Below are positions 24,095 to 31,295 of a stretch of DNA of 63,498 nt, piece by piece. The stretch spans positions 1 to 63,498 of IMG/VR virus record IMGVR_UViG_3300025430_000019; one strand, 5' to 3'. A program made the translations under genes and the position numbers. The notes beneath the pieces are model-generated. The model searched no databases, had not been told where the DNA came from, and saw only the letters and a list, made by a program, of their open reading frames with translations. Each line of letters opens with the position of its first letter. The first letter of the stretch is position 1. The DNA is from a virus.

Positions 24095-24751
24095 ATGAGT
24101 ACAGAGAAAACAGTAGTTGAATCTACATTGACAGTCGATCAAACCGCATCCTTTGACGATATCGGTTCAACACTCGGCGCTAGTGATATCGACAGAGATA
24201 CAGCGATTGATCTATTCTTTAACCTAGTATTTGTCAATGGTAACGTTGACTATACATTATGGGTTGATGGTTCTAAGCGCATCATGAATGCTTATGCTAT
24301 TAAAAAAGGTATCAAGTGCATTATGAACGATGGAACATTAAACCCAACAGTTAAAACAATGTGGACAAGGTTTACAAAGGACGTAGCTGATAAACATGGT
24401 ATCGTAAAACCTACAAAGCCAACTACTGAGGCTAAAGCAAAAAGCGAGCAAAGGGCTAAAGCTGAAGCTAAACTCGAAGTACTCAAAGCTAAACCAGTAG
24501 AAGAGTTACAAGCTGAGTTAAAGTCTAAGCTGGCTAACCCTACTACTTCAAGTCTTAATGAGGCTAAAGCAATCACTAAAGCAATTGAGGCTAAAGCAAA
24601 GGATATCGAAAAGGCTGAGGATGAGGCTACGAAAACAGTCCGCAAATCGATCAAGGATATGCTAGCGAAAATTGATAGCTACTCTGATTTGGTTGATATT
24701 GAGACATACATTGTAGATATGATTAGCAACCATAGCCCTGCAACATTCTAA
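24095..24751 (+). CDS. Early protein, paralogue 1
   Basis: 218 residues, first gene of the early block. It shares with the gene at 25507-26142 the core TLNPTVKT.W.R.TK...D.HGIVKPTKPT (about 82-108) and a charged helical second half (KAKSEQRAKAEAKLEVLKAKPVEELQAELKSKL). The Lys-rich coil and the conserved TLNPTVKT core could suit a nucleic-acid-binding regulator, but no known domain is recognised. AGGAGA precedes the ATG. Flanked by 27-base dyads on both sides; it is a candidate for the protein that binds them. Confidence 0.7.
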   Translation: MSTEKTVVESTLTVDQTASFDDIGSTLGASDIDRDTAIDLFFNLVFVNGNVDYTLWVDGSKRIMNAYAIKKGIKCIMNDGTLNPTVKTMWTRFTKDVADKHGIVKPTKPTTEAKAKSEQRAKAEAKLEVLKAKPVEELQAELKSKLANPTTSSLNEAKAITKAIEAKAKDIEKAEDEATKTVRKSIKDMLAKIDSYSDLVDIETYIVDMISNHSPATF

Positions 24752-24761
24752 AATCTAGTAA

Positions 24762-24788
24762 GACAGAGTTACAAATTGTAACTTTGTC
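24762..24788. promoter_or_regulatory. 27-base dyad, copy 2
   Basis: GACAGAGTTAC, spacer AAATT, GTAACTTTGTC. It lies ten bases past the stop of paralogue 1 and just before a terminator. Confidence 0.8.
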
Positions 24789-24798
24789 CAATTAGCAA

Positions 24799-24821
24799 AG
24801 CCTCCCTAGGGAGGCTTTTTT
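24799..24821 (+). terminator. Rho-independent terminator after paralogue 1
   Basis: A perfect 18-base palindrome AGCCTCCCT/AGGGAGGCT is followed by TTTTTT. It separates paralogue 1 from the control region. Confidence 0.85.
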
Positions 24822-24928
24822 GTTGTCTCTGCTTTGCGTGTAACGCAAAGTGTAGCATAGATTTTCAGCAAAATCAAATTATTTTTAAAATTTTTTTAGG
24901 GAACTGGTTGTAAGCGACGAACTAGCCC

Positions 24929-24962
24929 CAATCATAGAAAATCCTTAGCACCACGTGATTAA
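24929..24962. repeat. 34-base direct repeat A
   Basis: It begins CAATCATAGAAAATCC and ends CACGTGATTAA; 31 of 34 bases match repeat B at 25131-25164. It contains the palindrome CACGTG and abuts dyad copy 3. Confidence 0.85.
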
Positions 24963-24989
24963 GACTTAGTTACAAAGTGTTACTTTGTC
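24963..24989. promoter_or_regulatory. 27-base dyad, copy 3
   Basis: GACTTAGTTAC, spacer AAAGT, GTTACTTTGTC. It directly follows direct repeat A. Confidence 0.8.
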
Positions 24990-25034
24990 CTGTAATGTTC
25001 GAAAAATCGAGCAATGTTCGCCGTATTGTTCCAC

Positions 25035-25255
25035 GTAAGTTGTTGATTTTAAAGCAAAGTTCTATTGTTCGTATTGTTCCGACAAAAAAAGTACTTTCTG
25101 AAATCTAAAACGGTCTTCGCATGGTGTAAGCAATCATAGAAAATCTTTAGCATCACGTGTTTAATTTCAGTTTCGAGATATAAATAATATAACAATATAA
25201 CATTAGAACACTATACTATTCAATACAATGTTCCTCAATGAAATCAACAACTTAC
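25035..25255. repeat. 15-base inverted repeat bracketing the iteron cluster
   Basis: GTAAGTTGTTGATTT at 25035-25049 and its exact complement AAATCAACAACTTAC at 25241-25255, 191 bases apart. Confidence 0.75.
25131..25164. repeat. 34-base direct repeat B
   Basis: It begins CAATCATAGAAAATCT and ends CACGTGTTTAA. It is a near copy of repeat A, 202 bases downstream, without an adjacent well-conserved dyad. Confidence 0.85.
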
Positions 25256-25391
25256 AAAACTTGATAATGTTCCAAGCACTAGAACATTACAGAACATTGC
25301 CACAAATTAATACTTCGTAACTAGTTTACACCTAACCCGTATTACATTACGTTTCAAATATCGCTGCCTAAATTTTAAGCAGGACAAACGC

Positions 25392-25420
25392 TTGACATGA
25401 GTGGGATTTTGTGGTAATAT
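25392..25420 (+). promoter_or_regulatory. Early promoter 2
   Basis: TTGACA (25392-25397), 17 bases, TAATAT (25415-25420). It is a near-consensus sigma70 promoter, inside a 40-base core shared with the promoter at 26198. An imperfect hairpin (CTTCG...GTTA GAAA TAACGAAG) starts at the expected transcript 5' end, and dyad copy 4 follows. Confidence 0.85.
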
Positions 25421-25451
25421 AGGGCTTCGCCCGTTAGAAATAACGAAGCGA

Positions 25452-25478
25452 GACAAAGTTACATTTCGTTACTTTGTC
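25452..25478. promoter_or_regulatory. 27-base dyad, copy 4
   Basis: GACAAAGTTAC, spacer ATTTC, GTTACTTTGTC. It lies 28 bases before the ATG of paralogue 2, inside its expected leader. Confidence 0.85.
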
Positions 25479-25506
25479 CTTAACCTAAACTTACTGGAGA
25501 GAAACC

Positions 25507-26142
25507 ATGTCATTAGAGAAAACAACAGTATCCGAAGCAGTTGCACAACTTACTGGGCAACAAGTTGCTATCTTCAAATCCCTCGGTGCAGTATTCGCAG
25601 AAAATGAGATGTCGCTTGATTCATCCCTTGATTCATTTAAAGACAACGTGATCATCGAATCGCAGGTTGATTATTATTTGTGGGAAGCAGGCTCACTTGA
25701 GTGGAAGCAGGGATATGCCGAGACAAAGCGAATTAAACTGTACATGACCGATAACACGCTTAACCCAACAGTCAAAACCGCATGGTCACGCTATACCAAA
25801 GCACTAGGTGATAGGCATGGTATCGTGAAGCCTACAAAGCCAACGAGTACTGCAAGCGCTAAGGCATCCCAACGTGCAGGGAACAAAGCGAAAGTGGACG
25901 AGTTGAAAACCAAATCGTTCGATGAACTTGAAGCATTGCTCAAGGGTAAACTAGTGCACCCAACAACGCAGTCCCTCAAGGAAGCAAAGCCCATTCAACA
26001 GGCAATCGAAGCCAAGAAACAAGATATTGTTAAGGCAGAGAATGAGGAGACAAAAGCAATTAAGAAAGCTCTAGTCGAGTGGATGAACGATCAGTCGTAC
26101 GAAACGCTTTACAACCTCGCCGTTAATTACGGTGCGATCTAA
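25507..26142 (+). CDS. Early protein, paralogue 2
   Basis: 211 residues, homologous to the gene at 24095-24751. The shared core is TLNPTVKTAWSRYTKALGDRHGIVKPTKPT (broken in this copy by no gaps), followed by a Lys/Glu-rich helical region (KAKVDELKTKSFDELEALLKGKLVHPTTQSLKEAKPIQQAIEAKKQDI). GGAGAG precedes the ATG. It has its own strong promoter and a dyad in the leader, consistent with autoregulation. No known family is recognised. Confidence 0.7.
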   Translation: MSLEKTTVSEAVAQLTGQQVAIFKSLGAVFAENEMSLDSSLDSFKDNVIIESQVDYYLWEAGSLEWKQGYAETKRIKLYMTDNTLNPTVKTAWSRYTKALGDRHGIVKPTKPTSTASAKASQRAGNKAKVDELKTKSFDELEALLKGKLVHPTTQSLKEAKPIQQAIEAKKQDIVKAENEETKAIKKALVEWMNDQSYETLYNLAVNYGAI

Positions 26143-26164
26143 GCAAATCCAACGCTCGGCAACT

Positions 26165-26178
26165 GCCCCTTCGGGGGC
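26165..26178 (+). terminator. Short hairpin, weak terminator
   Basis: GCCCC, loop TTCG, GGGGC, followed by TATTGTC. The stem is stable but the T tract is poor. It lies 22 bases past paralogue 2 and just before promoter 3. Confidence 0.5.
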
Positions 26179-26197
26179 TATTGTCGTGGACAAACGC

Positions 26198-26226
26198 TTG
26201 ACACAAGTGGGATTTTGTGGTATACT
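26198..26226 (+). promoter_or_regulatory. Early promoter 3
   Basis: TTGACA (26198-26203), 17 bases, TATACT (26221-26226). An 8-base perfect inverted repeat TACTGTAC/GTACAGTA (26223-26243) overlaps the -10 box and start site, as an operator would. Dyad copy 5 follows. It drives the small-gene operon from 26302. Confidence 0.88.
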
Positions 26227-26258
26227 GTACGTTCAGTACAGTAAATTATTTCAACAAC

Positions 26259-26285
26259 GACAAAGTTACATCTCGTTACTTTGTC
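26259..26285. promoter_or_regulatory. 27-base dyad, copy 5
   Basis: GACAAAGTTAC, spacer ATCTC, GTTACTTTGTC. It lies 16 bases before the ATG at 26302. Confidence 0.85.
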
Positions 26286-26301
26286 CCAACAGGAGAGCAT
26301 C

Positions 26302-26496
26302 ATGCAAGTAAAACTTAACCCGACAATCCAAGCACTTGATCGCAAGTTCAACGTGCTATATACAAAACAACTAAGCGACATTCAAGGCATGGCATACGGT
26401 GTGCGTGAGGATTTCGAGCAGGGCGATCGACGCATTACGTTTAATCAATGCTATAACAATGCAAGTAAAACTATCGCATGGTGGATGCCAGTATGA
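26302..26496 (+). CDS. Small early protein
   Basis: 64 residues from the ATG at 26302, chosen for AGGAG seven bases upstream; the frame extends upstream only through the dyad. The sequence (NPTIQALDRKFNVLYTKQLSDIQGMAYGVREDFEQGDRRITFNQCYNNASKTIAWWM) matches no family I know. First gene after promoter 3; its stop overlaps the next start (ATGA). Confidence 0.65.
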   Translation: MQVKLNPTIQALDRKFNVLYTKQLSDIQGMAYGVREDFEQGDRRITFNQCYNNASKTIAWWMPV

Positions 26497-26705
26497 GCGA
26501 CCATCCGCTTTGTACCCAATGCTTTAGCGACACCGTTTCCCCGAAGCGTGTGTTGCTAGGCTACACGGTATGCCTAGAGTGTGGCGAAGCAAACGCCGAG
26601 CGACAAGCTAGGTTGCGTACCGTAGTTCCGATGAACAAGTCCAACTATATATTAGTTAGCGACTTGTCACTTCTTAAACAACTTAACCCAAAGAGAACAA
26701 CATGA
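26493..26705 (+). CDS. Small zinc-ribbon protein, copy 1
   Basis: 70 residues from the ATG at 26493, which overlaps the upstream stop. CTQC and CLEC (residues about 7-10 and 27-30) form a four-cysteine zinc ribbon, similar to that in the gene at 26995-27204. Such small ribbons commonly bind nucleic acid or host proteins; the target is unknown. Its stop overlaps the next ATG. Confidence 0.65.
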   Translation: MSDHPLCTQCFSDTVSPKRVLLGYTVCLECGEANAERQARLRTVVPMNKSNYILVSDLSLLKQLNPKRTT

Positions 26706-26998
26706 CAATTAAACCACAGGCACTTAACATTGAGCGACTAATCAGCCTCGGTATGTACGAGACTAGGAATGAGAGCGCAGCACCCTCAGCATACGCTATG
26801 CTTGAGCAATGCGTGAGCGAAACGCTGGAAGAGATCGAGTCTATATCCGACGAGTTAATCTCTGTTCGCAAGAACGGCATCAGCCGTGACCACATCGACC
26901 TCGTAGTGTTCGATGCGCAATCAAGGCTAGCCAGACTAATGGTCAGACTGAACGACACAGTATCGGAATGCAACTATGTCCATGAGGGAGAAGTATGA
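26702..26998 (+). CDS. Small helical early protein
   Basis: 98 residues, acidic and helical (YAMLEQCVSETLEEIESISDELISVRKNG; FDAQSRLARLMVRLNDTVSE). It sits between the two zinc-ribbon paralogues with ATGA overlaps on both sides. That suggests the three products are made in fixed ratio. No family recognised. Confidence 0.6.
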   Translation: MTIKPQALNIERLISLGMYETRNESAAPSAYAMLEQCVSETLEEIESISDELISVRKNGISRDHIDLVVFDAQSRLARLMVRLNDTVSECNYVHEGEV

Positions 26999-27204
26999 GC
27001 CACTACCACTTACCGATATGCACGAACTGTTATAGCGTTCGTGTTCCACCACGCAATGCACATAGATTGCGTCCAGTTTGCGAGCGATGCGAAGACTCAA
27101 CTACGTTGATGCAAGACTCCAACTCCAAGCTATCCAAATGGTTAGCTACTCGTGTTGACTCACGACGCATCGTAACAACCAATACTAGGAAATCAAATGA
27201 TTGA
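26995..27204 (+). CDS. Small zinc-ribbon protein, copy 2
   Basis: 69 residues. CTNC and CERC (about 9-12 and 29-32) give a four-cysteine ribbon like that at 26493-26705 (CTNCYSVRVPPR versus CTQCFSDTVSPK). The C terminus is basic (RVDSRRIVTTNTRKSND). Likely a duplicated early regulator or host-interaction protein. Overlaps the next gene by eight bases. Confidence 0.65.
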   Translation: MSHYHLPICTNCYSVRVPPRNAHRLRPVCERCEDSTTLMQDSNSKLSKWLATRVDSRRIVTTNTRKSND

Positions 27205-27391
27205 AATATCAATGACCGAGTTATTATTATTTACGTGGGGCGCAGTCATGACTCTGCTCTATTTCAAAACCCAGACCGAATACAAGGAAGCTGAGTATCT
27301 GTTCAGTAAGACTTTGTATCTTATCGCAAAGAAGAAAGCCGTCCTCATTGACGACGGTGACACCTGCCACTTAAAGGGAATAGATGAATAA
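27197..27391 (+). CDS. Small membrane protein
   Basis: 64 residues. An N-terminal hydrophobic segment (about 7-22, TELLLFTWGAVMTLLYF) is followed by a charged cytoplasmic-looking tail. One membrane span is predicted by eye. The role is unknown; early small membrane proteins often alter the host envelope or exclude other phages. Confidence 0.55.
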   Translation: MIEISMTELLLFTWGAVMTLLYFKTQTEYKEAEYLFSKTLYLIAKKKAVLIDDGDTCHLKGIDE

Positions 27392-27494
27392 AGAAAAAGT
27401 ACAACACTTCGTGGTTAATGCTATGTTCACAATCGTGTACGTATTTTGCATTGCCGTTATGTTTATGGATGCTCTAGTATGGCGTCCTCACTAG
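27384..27494 (+). CDS. Tiny membrane protein
   Basis: 36 residues, read directly: MNKEKVQHFVVNAMFTIVYVFCIAVMFMDALVWRPH (given in two parts: MNKEKVQHFVVN and the hydrophobic AMFTIVYVFCIAVMFMDAL). The ATG overlaps the upstream gene by eight bases, and the TAG stop ends on the first base of dyad copy 6. One transmembrane helix. Coupling and composition support a real gene. Confidence 0.5.
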   Translation: MNKEKVQHFVVNAMFTIVYVFCIAVMFMDALVWRPH

Positions 27495-27520
27495 ACAAAG
27501 TTACATCCCGTAACTATGTC
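27494..27520. promoter_or_regulatory. 27-base dyad, copy 6
   Basis: GACAAAGTTAC, spacer ATCCC, GTAACTATGTC. It lies 20 bases before the ATG at 27541. No sigma70 promoter is visible immediately upstream. Confidence 0.85.
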
Positions 27521-27540
27521 CAACAACCCAAGGAAACAAA

Positions 27541-27963
27541 ATGAAAAGAAGTAACTCAAAGAAAGCAACGGTTCTCAAGATGTTAGCCAAGCATCACTCA
27601 CCGAAAGACGTAGCCAAGCAAGCTGGTTGCTCTATTGCATATGTGTATAGCGTGCGTCATGCTGAGAAGATTAAATCTAAGTTCTCTCCGCCGAAGCTAC
27701 CCAAGCCTACGATTGTTGAGAAGCATTGGATACCCGACGCAACAATACCCGAAGGCTACATTCAAATCTCAAATGCCGAGCACGATATGTTAATCAAGAA
27801 CGCATCCAAGGGTAGAGCATACGATAGTGTGCGTGAACGCAACGAAGAACTCGAAGCGCAGTATGCACTATGCGAAGAACAACTCCACATGGAACAATGC
27901 AAAGTGTTTGACCTCAAAGCTATCGTTAAATATTTAGAGGAGAAACTAAATGCCAACAACTAA
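27541..27963 (+). CDS. HTH plus coiled-coil protein
   Basis: 140 residues. Residues 8-40 (KATVLKMLAKHHSPKDVAKQAGCSIAYVYSVR) look like a helix-turn-helix: a helix, then SPKDVAKQAG, a turn, CSIAYVYSV recognition helix. The C terminus (about 95-138, RERNEELEAQYALCEEQLHMEQCKVFDLKAIVKYLEEKL) is a coiled coil that could dimerise it. A dimeric DNA-binding protein is what the 27-base dyads would need, and one dyad sits directly upstream. The link is inference. AAGGAAACAAA precedes the ATG. Confidence 0.65.
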   Translation: MKRSNSKKATVLKMLAKHHSPKDVAKQAGCSIAYVYSVRHAEKIKSKFSPPKLPKPTIVEKHWIPDATIPEGYIQISNAEHDMLIKNASKGRAYDSVRERNEELEAQYALCEEQLHMEQCKVFDLKAIVKYLEEKLNANN

Positions 27964-28924
27964 GATCAATCTTGGTCATGGAAACTGTGCTAGTATCCCG
28001 CAAATCTCATCGTATGCTCAAGCACAGGCACATTACAACTTTGTCAAACCGATACGTGGCGACGACCAAGTGCGACCGATTGGGGCACGACGCTTTAAGT
28101 GGTATACCATTAACAAGCGAGACTACATCGAAGATGCACCGATGTATAGCGCAACGCTAGTTAATACGAACTTAGTCGAGTACTACCACGACGGACGTAT
28201 TAGCATAACCACAGGTGGTTATAGATCAGTGACGAACAACTCATTCCTCAACTTTGTGTTGATGGGCTTGGGCAATGTCGTATCTGTTAGTGGCAAATGG
28301 TATTGGAAACCACATCGTAGCGACAAGTACTATTACTTTCCGATACAACGAAACCATTGGTTGCACCTCGACGAGCAAGGCATACCGACTAATCCAGTAC
28401 AAGAGTACAAGAACTTGATCAACCGCAAAGCAATGAACGCAATACGAAAGAAGTATATGCCGATCATAGAATACGGTCGTCTGATGTTAACGGCTGACCA
28501 AGTTGTACCGTTAAGAATTGTTCATGAGTTACAGGCTGAGTTAAAAAATGTCTTGTCGTTCAAGGTAATGTCTAAACGTATGTATTTTTGGAATACTGAG
28601 TCTAAAGAGCAATACAAGAATGGTATTGCCAAATCCATTGAGTATCTTGACAAGGCGCTTGATACCAACGACTTAGATATGTTCTATAACATAACAATGC
28701 TTATGGCTAATCAGTATGGGCATTACTCATACGTTAGAGAAACAACTACTTGTTCACCCAAGGAGTTCAGAGCAGGATTCGACTTGTACCTCAGGGAAAT
28801 ATATTGGCAAGATGTATTCATCCAAGAGGAACAACCGATAGGCAAGGCGTTTTATGATGCGTACGCATCGTTTCTCGCCAATAAGAAGGACACAGTTACA
28901 GTTCGTAACTATGTCGTTAAGTAA
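27950..28924 (+). CDS. Uncharacterised early protein
   Basis: 324 residues. No family recognised. It is rich in Tyr/Asn/Arg, with segments such as GARRFKWYTINKRDY, YHDGRISITTGGYRSVTNNSFLNFVL and KWYWKPHRSDKYYYFPI. These resemble a beta domain at the N-terminal side, with a helical C-terminal half. Similar proteins sit next to MoxR/VWA genes in other environmental phages, to my recollection. The last codons contain dyad copy 7. GAGGAGAAAC precedes the ATG, which overlaps the upstream gene by 14 bases. Confidence 0.55.
   Translation: MPTTKINLGHGNCASIPQISSYAQAQAHYNFVKPIRGDDQVRPIGARRFKWYTINKRDYIEDAPMYSATLVNTNLVEYYHDGRISITTGGYRSVTNNSFLNFVLMGLGNVVSVSGKWYWKPHRSDKYYYFPIQRNHWLHLDEQGIPTNPVQEYKNLINRKAMNAIRKKYMPIIEYGRLMLTADQVVPLRIVHELQAELKNVLSFKVMSKRMYFWNTESKEQYKNGIAKSIEYLDKALDTNDLDMFYNITMLMANQYGHYSYVRETTTCSPKEFRAGFDLYLREIYWQDVFIQEEQPIGKAFYDAYASFLANKKDTVTVRNYVVK
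28889..28915. promoter_or_regulatory. 27-base dyad, copy 7 (inside coding sequence)
   Basis: GACACAGTTAC, spacer AGTTC, GTAACTATGTC. It lies wholly within the last codons of the 27950-28924 gene and 42 bases before the MoxR gene start. Confidence 0.8.
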
Positions 28925-28957
28925 GTTAGTTAATCATCCACAGAAAAGGAAATCAAA

Positions 28958-30052
28958 ATGTCAGAAGTATTCTTAAACAAAACCGCATCCCTCAAAGAAG
29001 CAGAGGACTTGATCGTAGCTTGTGGCGCAGATGCTACCATTCACCTAGTAGGCGAGCCTGGTGTGGGCAAAACATCTATGTTCAAAAATATTGTACAGAG
29101 AACGGATCATAAAGGGATTTACATCGACGCACCAAACATCGAGCTTGGCGAGTTAGGTATACCAATCCCTGATCACGCAACAAAAACAACTCGTATGTAT
29201 CCAAACGAGCAATGGGGTTTTCATCTCAACGAGCCACTTGTTATCTTTATTGACGAGTTCACCAAAGGTCATCAAGCAGTTCAGAATATGTTGCATCCTA
29301 TGCTCAACGAACCACGTATGATCATGGGCATACCGTTACATCCCGAAACTATTGTTGTAACCGCAGGTAACTTTACAGGCGACGGAGTAGGCGACAACAT
29401 GAAGGCGCATAGCCGTAACCGAGTATCAGTTGTTGCAGTACGCAAGCCACACGCAGGCTTTAACGTAGATGGTTCCGTTGATGAAGACTCATGGGGCGCA
29501 TGGGCAATCAAGCATGACATAGCCCCCGAGATTCTTGCATGGGTTAAGGAAACACCACATACTCTTGCATCATATCTTGACCCTGCACAAAGCGGTAACA
29601 AGTACATCTTCAATCCGAAGGAAGCACAGAAGTCTTTTGTTAGTCCACGTTCCCTTGCTAGAGCATCGCATATTTTGAAACGCAGATCCCAAAGCACCGA
29701 AAACGCAATCATTACTGCGCTCGAAGGTACGATAGGCGCACCTGCATCACGTGATCTTATGGCATACGTTAAGGTGGCTGACAGCTTACCGACGTGGGAA
29801 TCCATAGTGCGTGACCCTGACGTAGCGACTGTTCCGTCATCACCTGCGGCTCTGTGTTTACTTGCGTTTAGCGCCGTTCAACGCGTCGACCGAGACTCAA
29901 TCGGTAAGTTCTTTACGTATCTCAAACGTACACCGAAAGAGTTGCAGTCCGTGTTCTGTTTGACTGGCATGGCTAACGCTGACAAGAAGAAGCTATTCAT
30001 GACTAGCCAATCGTTCATTGACTGGATGCGTACCAATCAATACTTATTCTAA
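28958..30052 (+). CDS. MoxR-type AAA+ ATPase
   Basis: 364 residues. Walker A is GEPGVGKT at 32-39 and Walker B VIFIDE at 95-100, followed by FTKGHQAVQNMLHPMLNEPRMIMGIPLHPETIVVTAGN (sensor 1) and a probable arginine region. The order fits MoxR/CobS-like AAA+ ATPases, which work with a VWA-domain partner; the next gene is such a partner. N4-like phages carry a comparable pair. The substrate is unknown; remodelling of a host or replication complex is plausible. AAAGGAAATC precedes the ATG. Confidence 0.85.
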   Translation: MSEVFLNKTASLKEAEDLIVACGADATIHLVGEPGVGKTSMFKNIVQRTDHKGIYIDAPNIELGELGIPIPDHATKTTRMYPNEQWGFHLNEPLVIFIDEFTKGHQAVQNMLHPMLNEPRMIMGIPLHPETIVVTAGNFTGDGVGDNMKAHSRNRVSVVAVRKPHAGFNVDGSVDEDSWGAWAIKHDIAPEILAWVKETPHTLASYLDPAQSGNKYIFNPKEAQKSFVSPRSLARASHILKRRSQSTENAIITALEGTIGAPASRDLMAYVKVADSLPTWESIVRDPDVATVPSSPAALCLLAFSAVQRVDRDSIGKFFTYLKRTPKELQSVFCLTGMANADKKKLFMTSQSFIDWMRTNQYLF

Positions 30053-30056
30053 ACAC

Positions 30057-30083
30057 GACAGAGTAACACTTTGTAACTTTGTC
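30057..30083. promoter_or_regulatory. 27-base dyad, copy 8
   Basis: GACAGAGTAAC, spacer ACTTT, GTAACTTTGTC. It lies 18 bases before the VWA gene start, between the two genes of the MoxR/VWA pair. Confidence 0.85.
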
Positions 30084-30101
30084 TCAACCAAGGAAATATA
30101 A

Positions 30102-31295
30102 ATGAGTAACTTAACTGCAGAACAACGCATCGAAAGATGCCACGTTCAATTAATGAAACACCCAAGCTTTTGCTTGTTCTCAGGTTTGTTTATGGTGGGT
30201 AAGGTTAGTGTCGATGACAAGACACCGACTGCTAAAACCAACGGTCTTGACGTAACATACGGCAGAGATTTTGTTGGCTCACTCAACGACAAACAACTAG
30301 GCTTTCTTATTCTCCACGAGAATATGCACAAAGCGTATCGTCACCTGGTCGTTTGGAAGACTCTATACAAGCGTAATAGATGGCTTGCCAATGCAGCGTG
30401 CGACTACGTTATTAACTTACAACTCATGGACTATGACCCACATGGACAGGACATCGAGTTCCCAACCGATAAGGATGGCAACCAGATTGGTCTCGTTGAT
30501 GAGAAGTATCGGGGCATGGATGCACACCAAGTGTTTCTTAAATTACTTGAGGAACATGGCGACGTTCAACCCCCCGATGGTGACGAAGGACTCGACGATC
30601 ATGACTGGGAAAGTGCGGAGGAGATGACCGACAAGGAGAAAGAAGAAGCGGCGAAGGAAATCGAAGATGCTCTACGTCAGGGTCAGATACTTGTTGGCAA
30701 GATGAAGGGTAACGTATCACGTGAGGTTCAAGACTTACTTACGCCGAAGGTAGATTGGAAAGAAGCATTGCGTGACTTTATCAAATCAACAACTGCAGGT
30801 AAAGACCAGACGACATGGCGACGACTGCACAAGCGGTACATCGGTATGGATATTGTTATGCCTAGCACATTCGACGAGAAAGTCGGACCTATTACTGTGG
30901 CAATAGATACGTCAGGAAGTATCGGCCACGAGGAACTCGCTCAATTCTTATCCGAGGTTAAGCTAATCTGTGAAGAAGTCAGACCTGAGAAGTTGGACAT
31001 ACTGTACTGGGATACTCGCGTAGCAGGGCATGAGGTTTACTCCGATGCCGAACTTGCTAATGTTGTTTACGTAACCGAAGCCAAGGGCGGTGGTGGTACT
31101 GAACCTTCGTGTGTACCTAAGTATATGCGCAAGCACAACATGACTCCCGAGTGTCTTATTATGCTAACAGATGGTTACATTGGCGACCAGACTCGCAACG
31201 ACTGGTCAATCAATTCTCCAATCATGTGGTGTATCAAAGGCAACAACCACTTCGACAACGCTAGCGTGACAGGAAAGGTTGTTCATGTCGAGTGA
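30102..31295 (+). CDS. VWA-domain protein with metallopeptidase-like N terminus
   Basis: 397 residues. Residues 72-76 are HENMH in LILHENMHKAYRH, an HExxH zinc-site pattern as in DUF2201-type putative metallopeptidase domains. The middle is acidic (DGDEGLDDHDWESAEEMTDKEKEEAAKEIED). The C-terminal VWA domain has the MIDAS motif DTSGS near 268-272 and LTDGYIGD near 360. It is the expected partner of the MoxR ATPase upstream. Whether the HExxH site is active cannot be judged here. Confidence 0.8.
   Translation: MSNLTAEQRIERCHVQLMKHPSFCLFSGLFMVGKVSVDDKTPTAKTNGLDVTYGRDFVGSLNDKQLGFLILHENMHKAYRHLVVWKTLYKRNRWLANAACDYVINLQLMDYDPHGQDIEFPTDKDGNQIGLVDEKYRGMDAHQVFLKLLEEHGDVQPPDGDEGLDDHDWESAEEMTDKEKEEAAKEIEDALRQGQILVGKMKGNVSREVQDLLTPKVDWKEALRDFIKSTTAGKDQTTWRRLHKRYIGMDIVMPSTFDEKVGPITVAIDTSGSIGHEELAQFLSEVKLICEEVRPEKLDILYWDTRVAGHEVYSDAELANVVYVTEAKGGGGTEPSCVPKYMRKHNMTPECLIMLTDGYIGDQTRNDWSINSPIMWCIKGNNHFDNASVTGKVVHVE

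Larger units (their letters stand above)
24994..25298. repeat. AWTGTTC heptamer cluster
   Basis: AATGTTC or ATTGTTC starts at 24994, 25013, 25025, 25064, 25073, 25228 and 25266. The complement GAACATT starts at 25282 and 25292. Nine copies in 305 bases is more than expected for AT-rich DNA and resembles iterons or clustered binding sites. Confidence 0.6.
24752..25506. promoter_or_regulatory. 755-base non-coding control region, candidate origin
   Basis: There is no credible gene here. In order it holds: dyad copy 2 (24762-24788), a terminator (24799-24821), direct repeat A (24929-24962), dyad copy 3 (24963-24989), and AWTGTTC heptamers at 24994, 25013, 25025, 25064, 25073, 25228 and 25266, with inverse copies at 25282 and 25292. 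It also holds one arm of a 15-base inverted repeat (25035-25049), direct repeat B (25131-25164), the second arm (25241-25255), promoter 2 (25392-25420) and dyad copy 4 (25452-25478). Iteron-like heptamers in AT-rich DNA suggest a replication origin. Confidence 0.6.

Noticed and set aside
29281-29805. 174-codon minus-strand open frame
   Set aside because: Antisense to the conserved MoxR ATPase; composition is that of a shadow frame.
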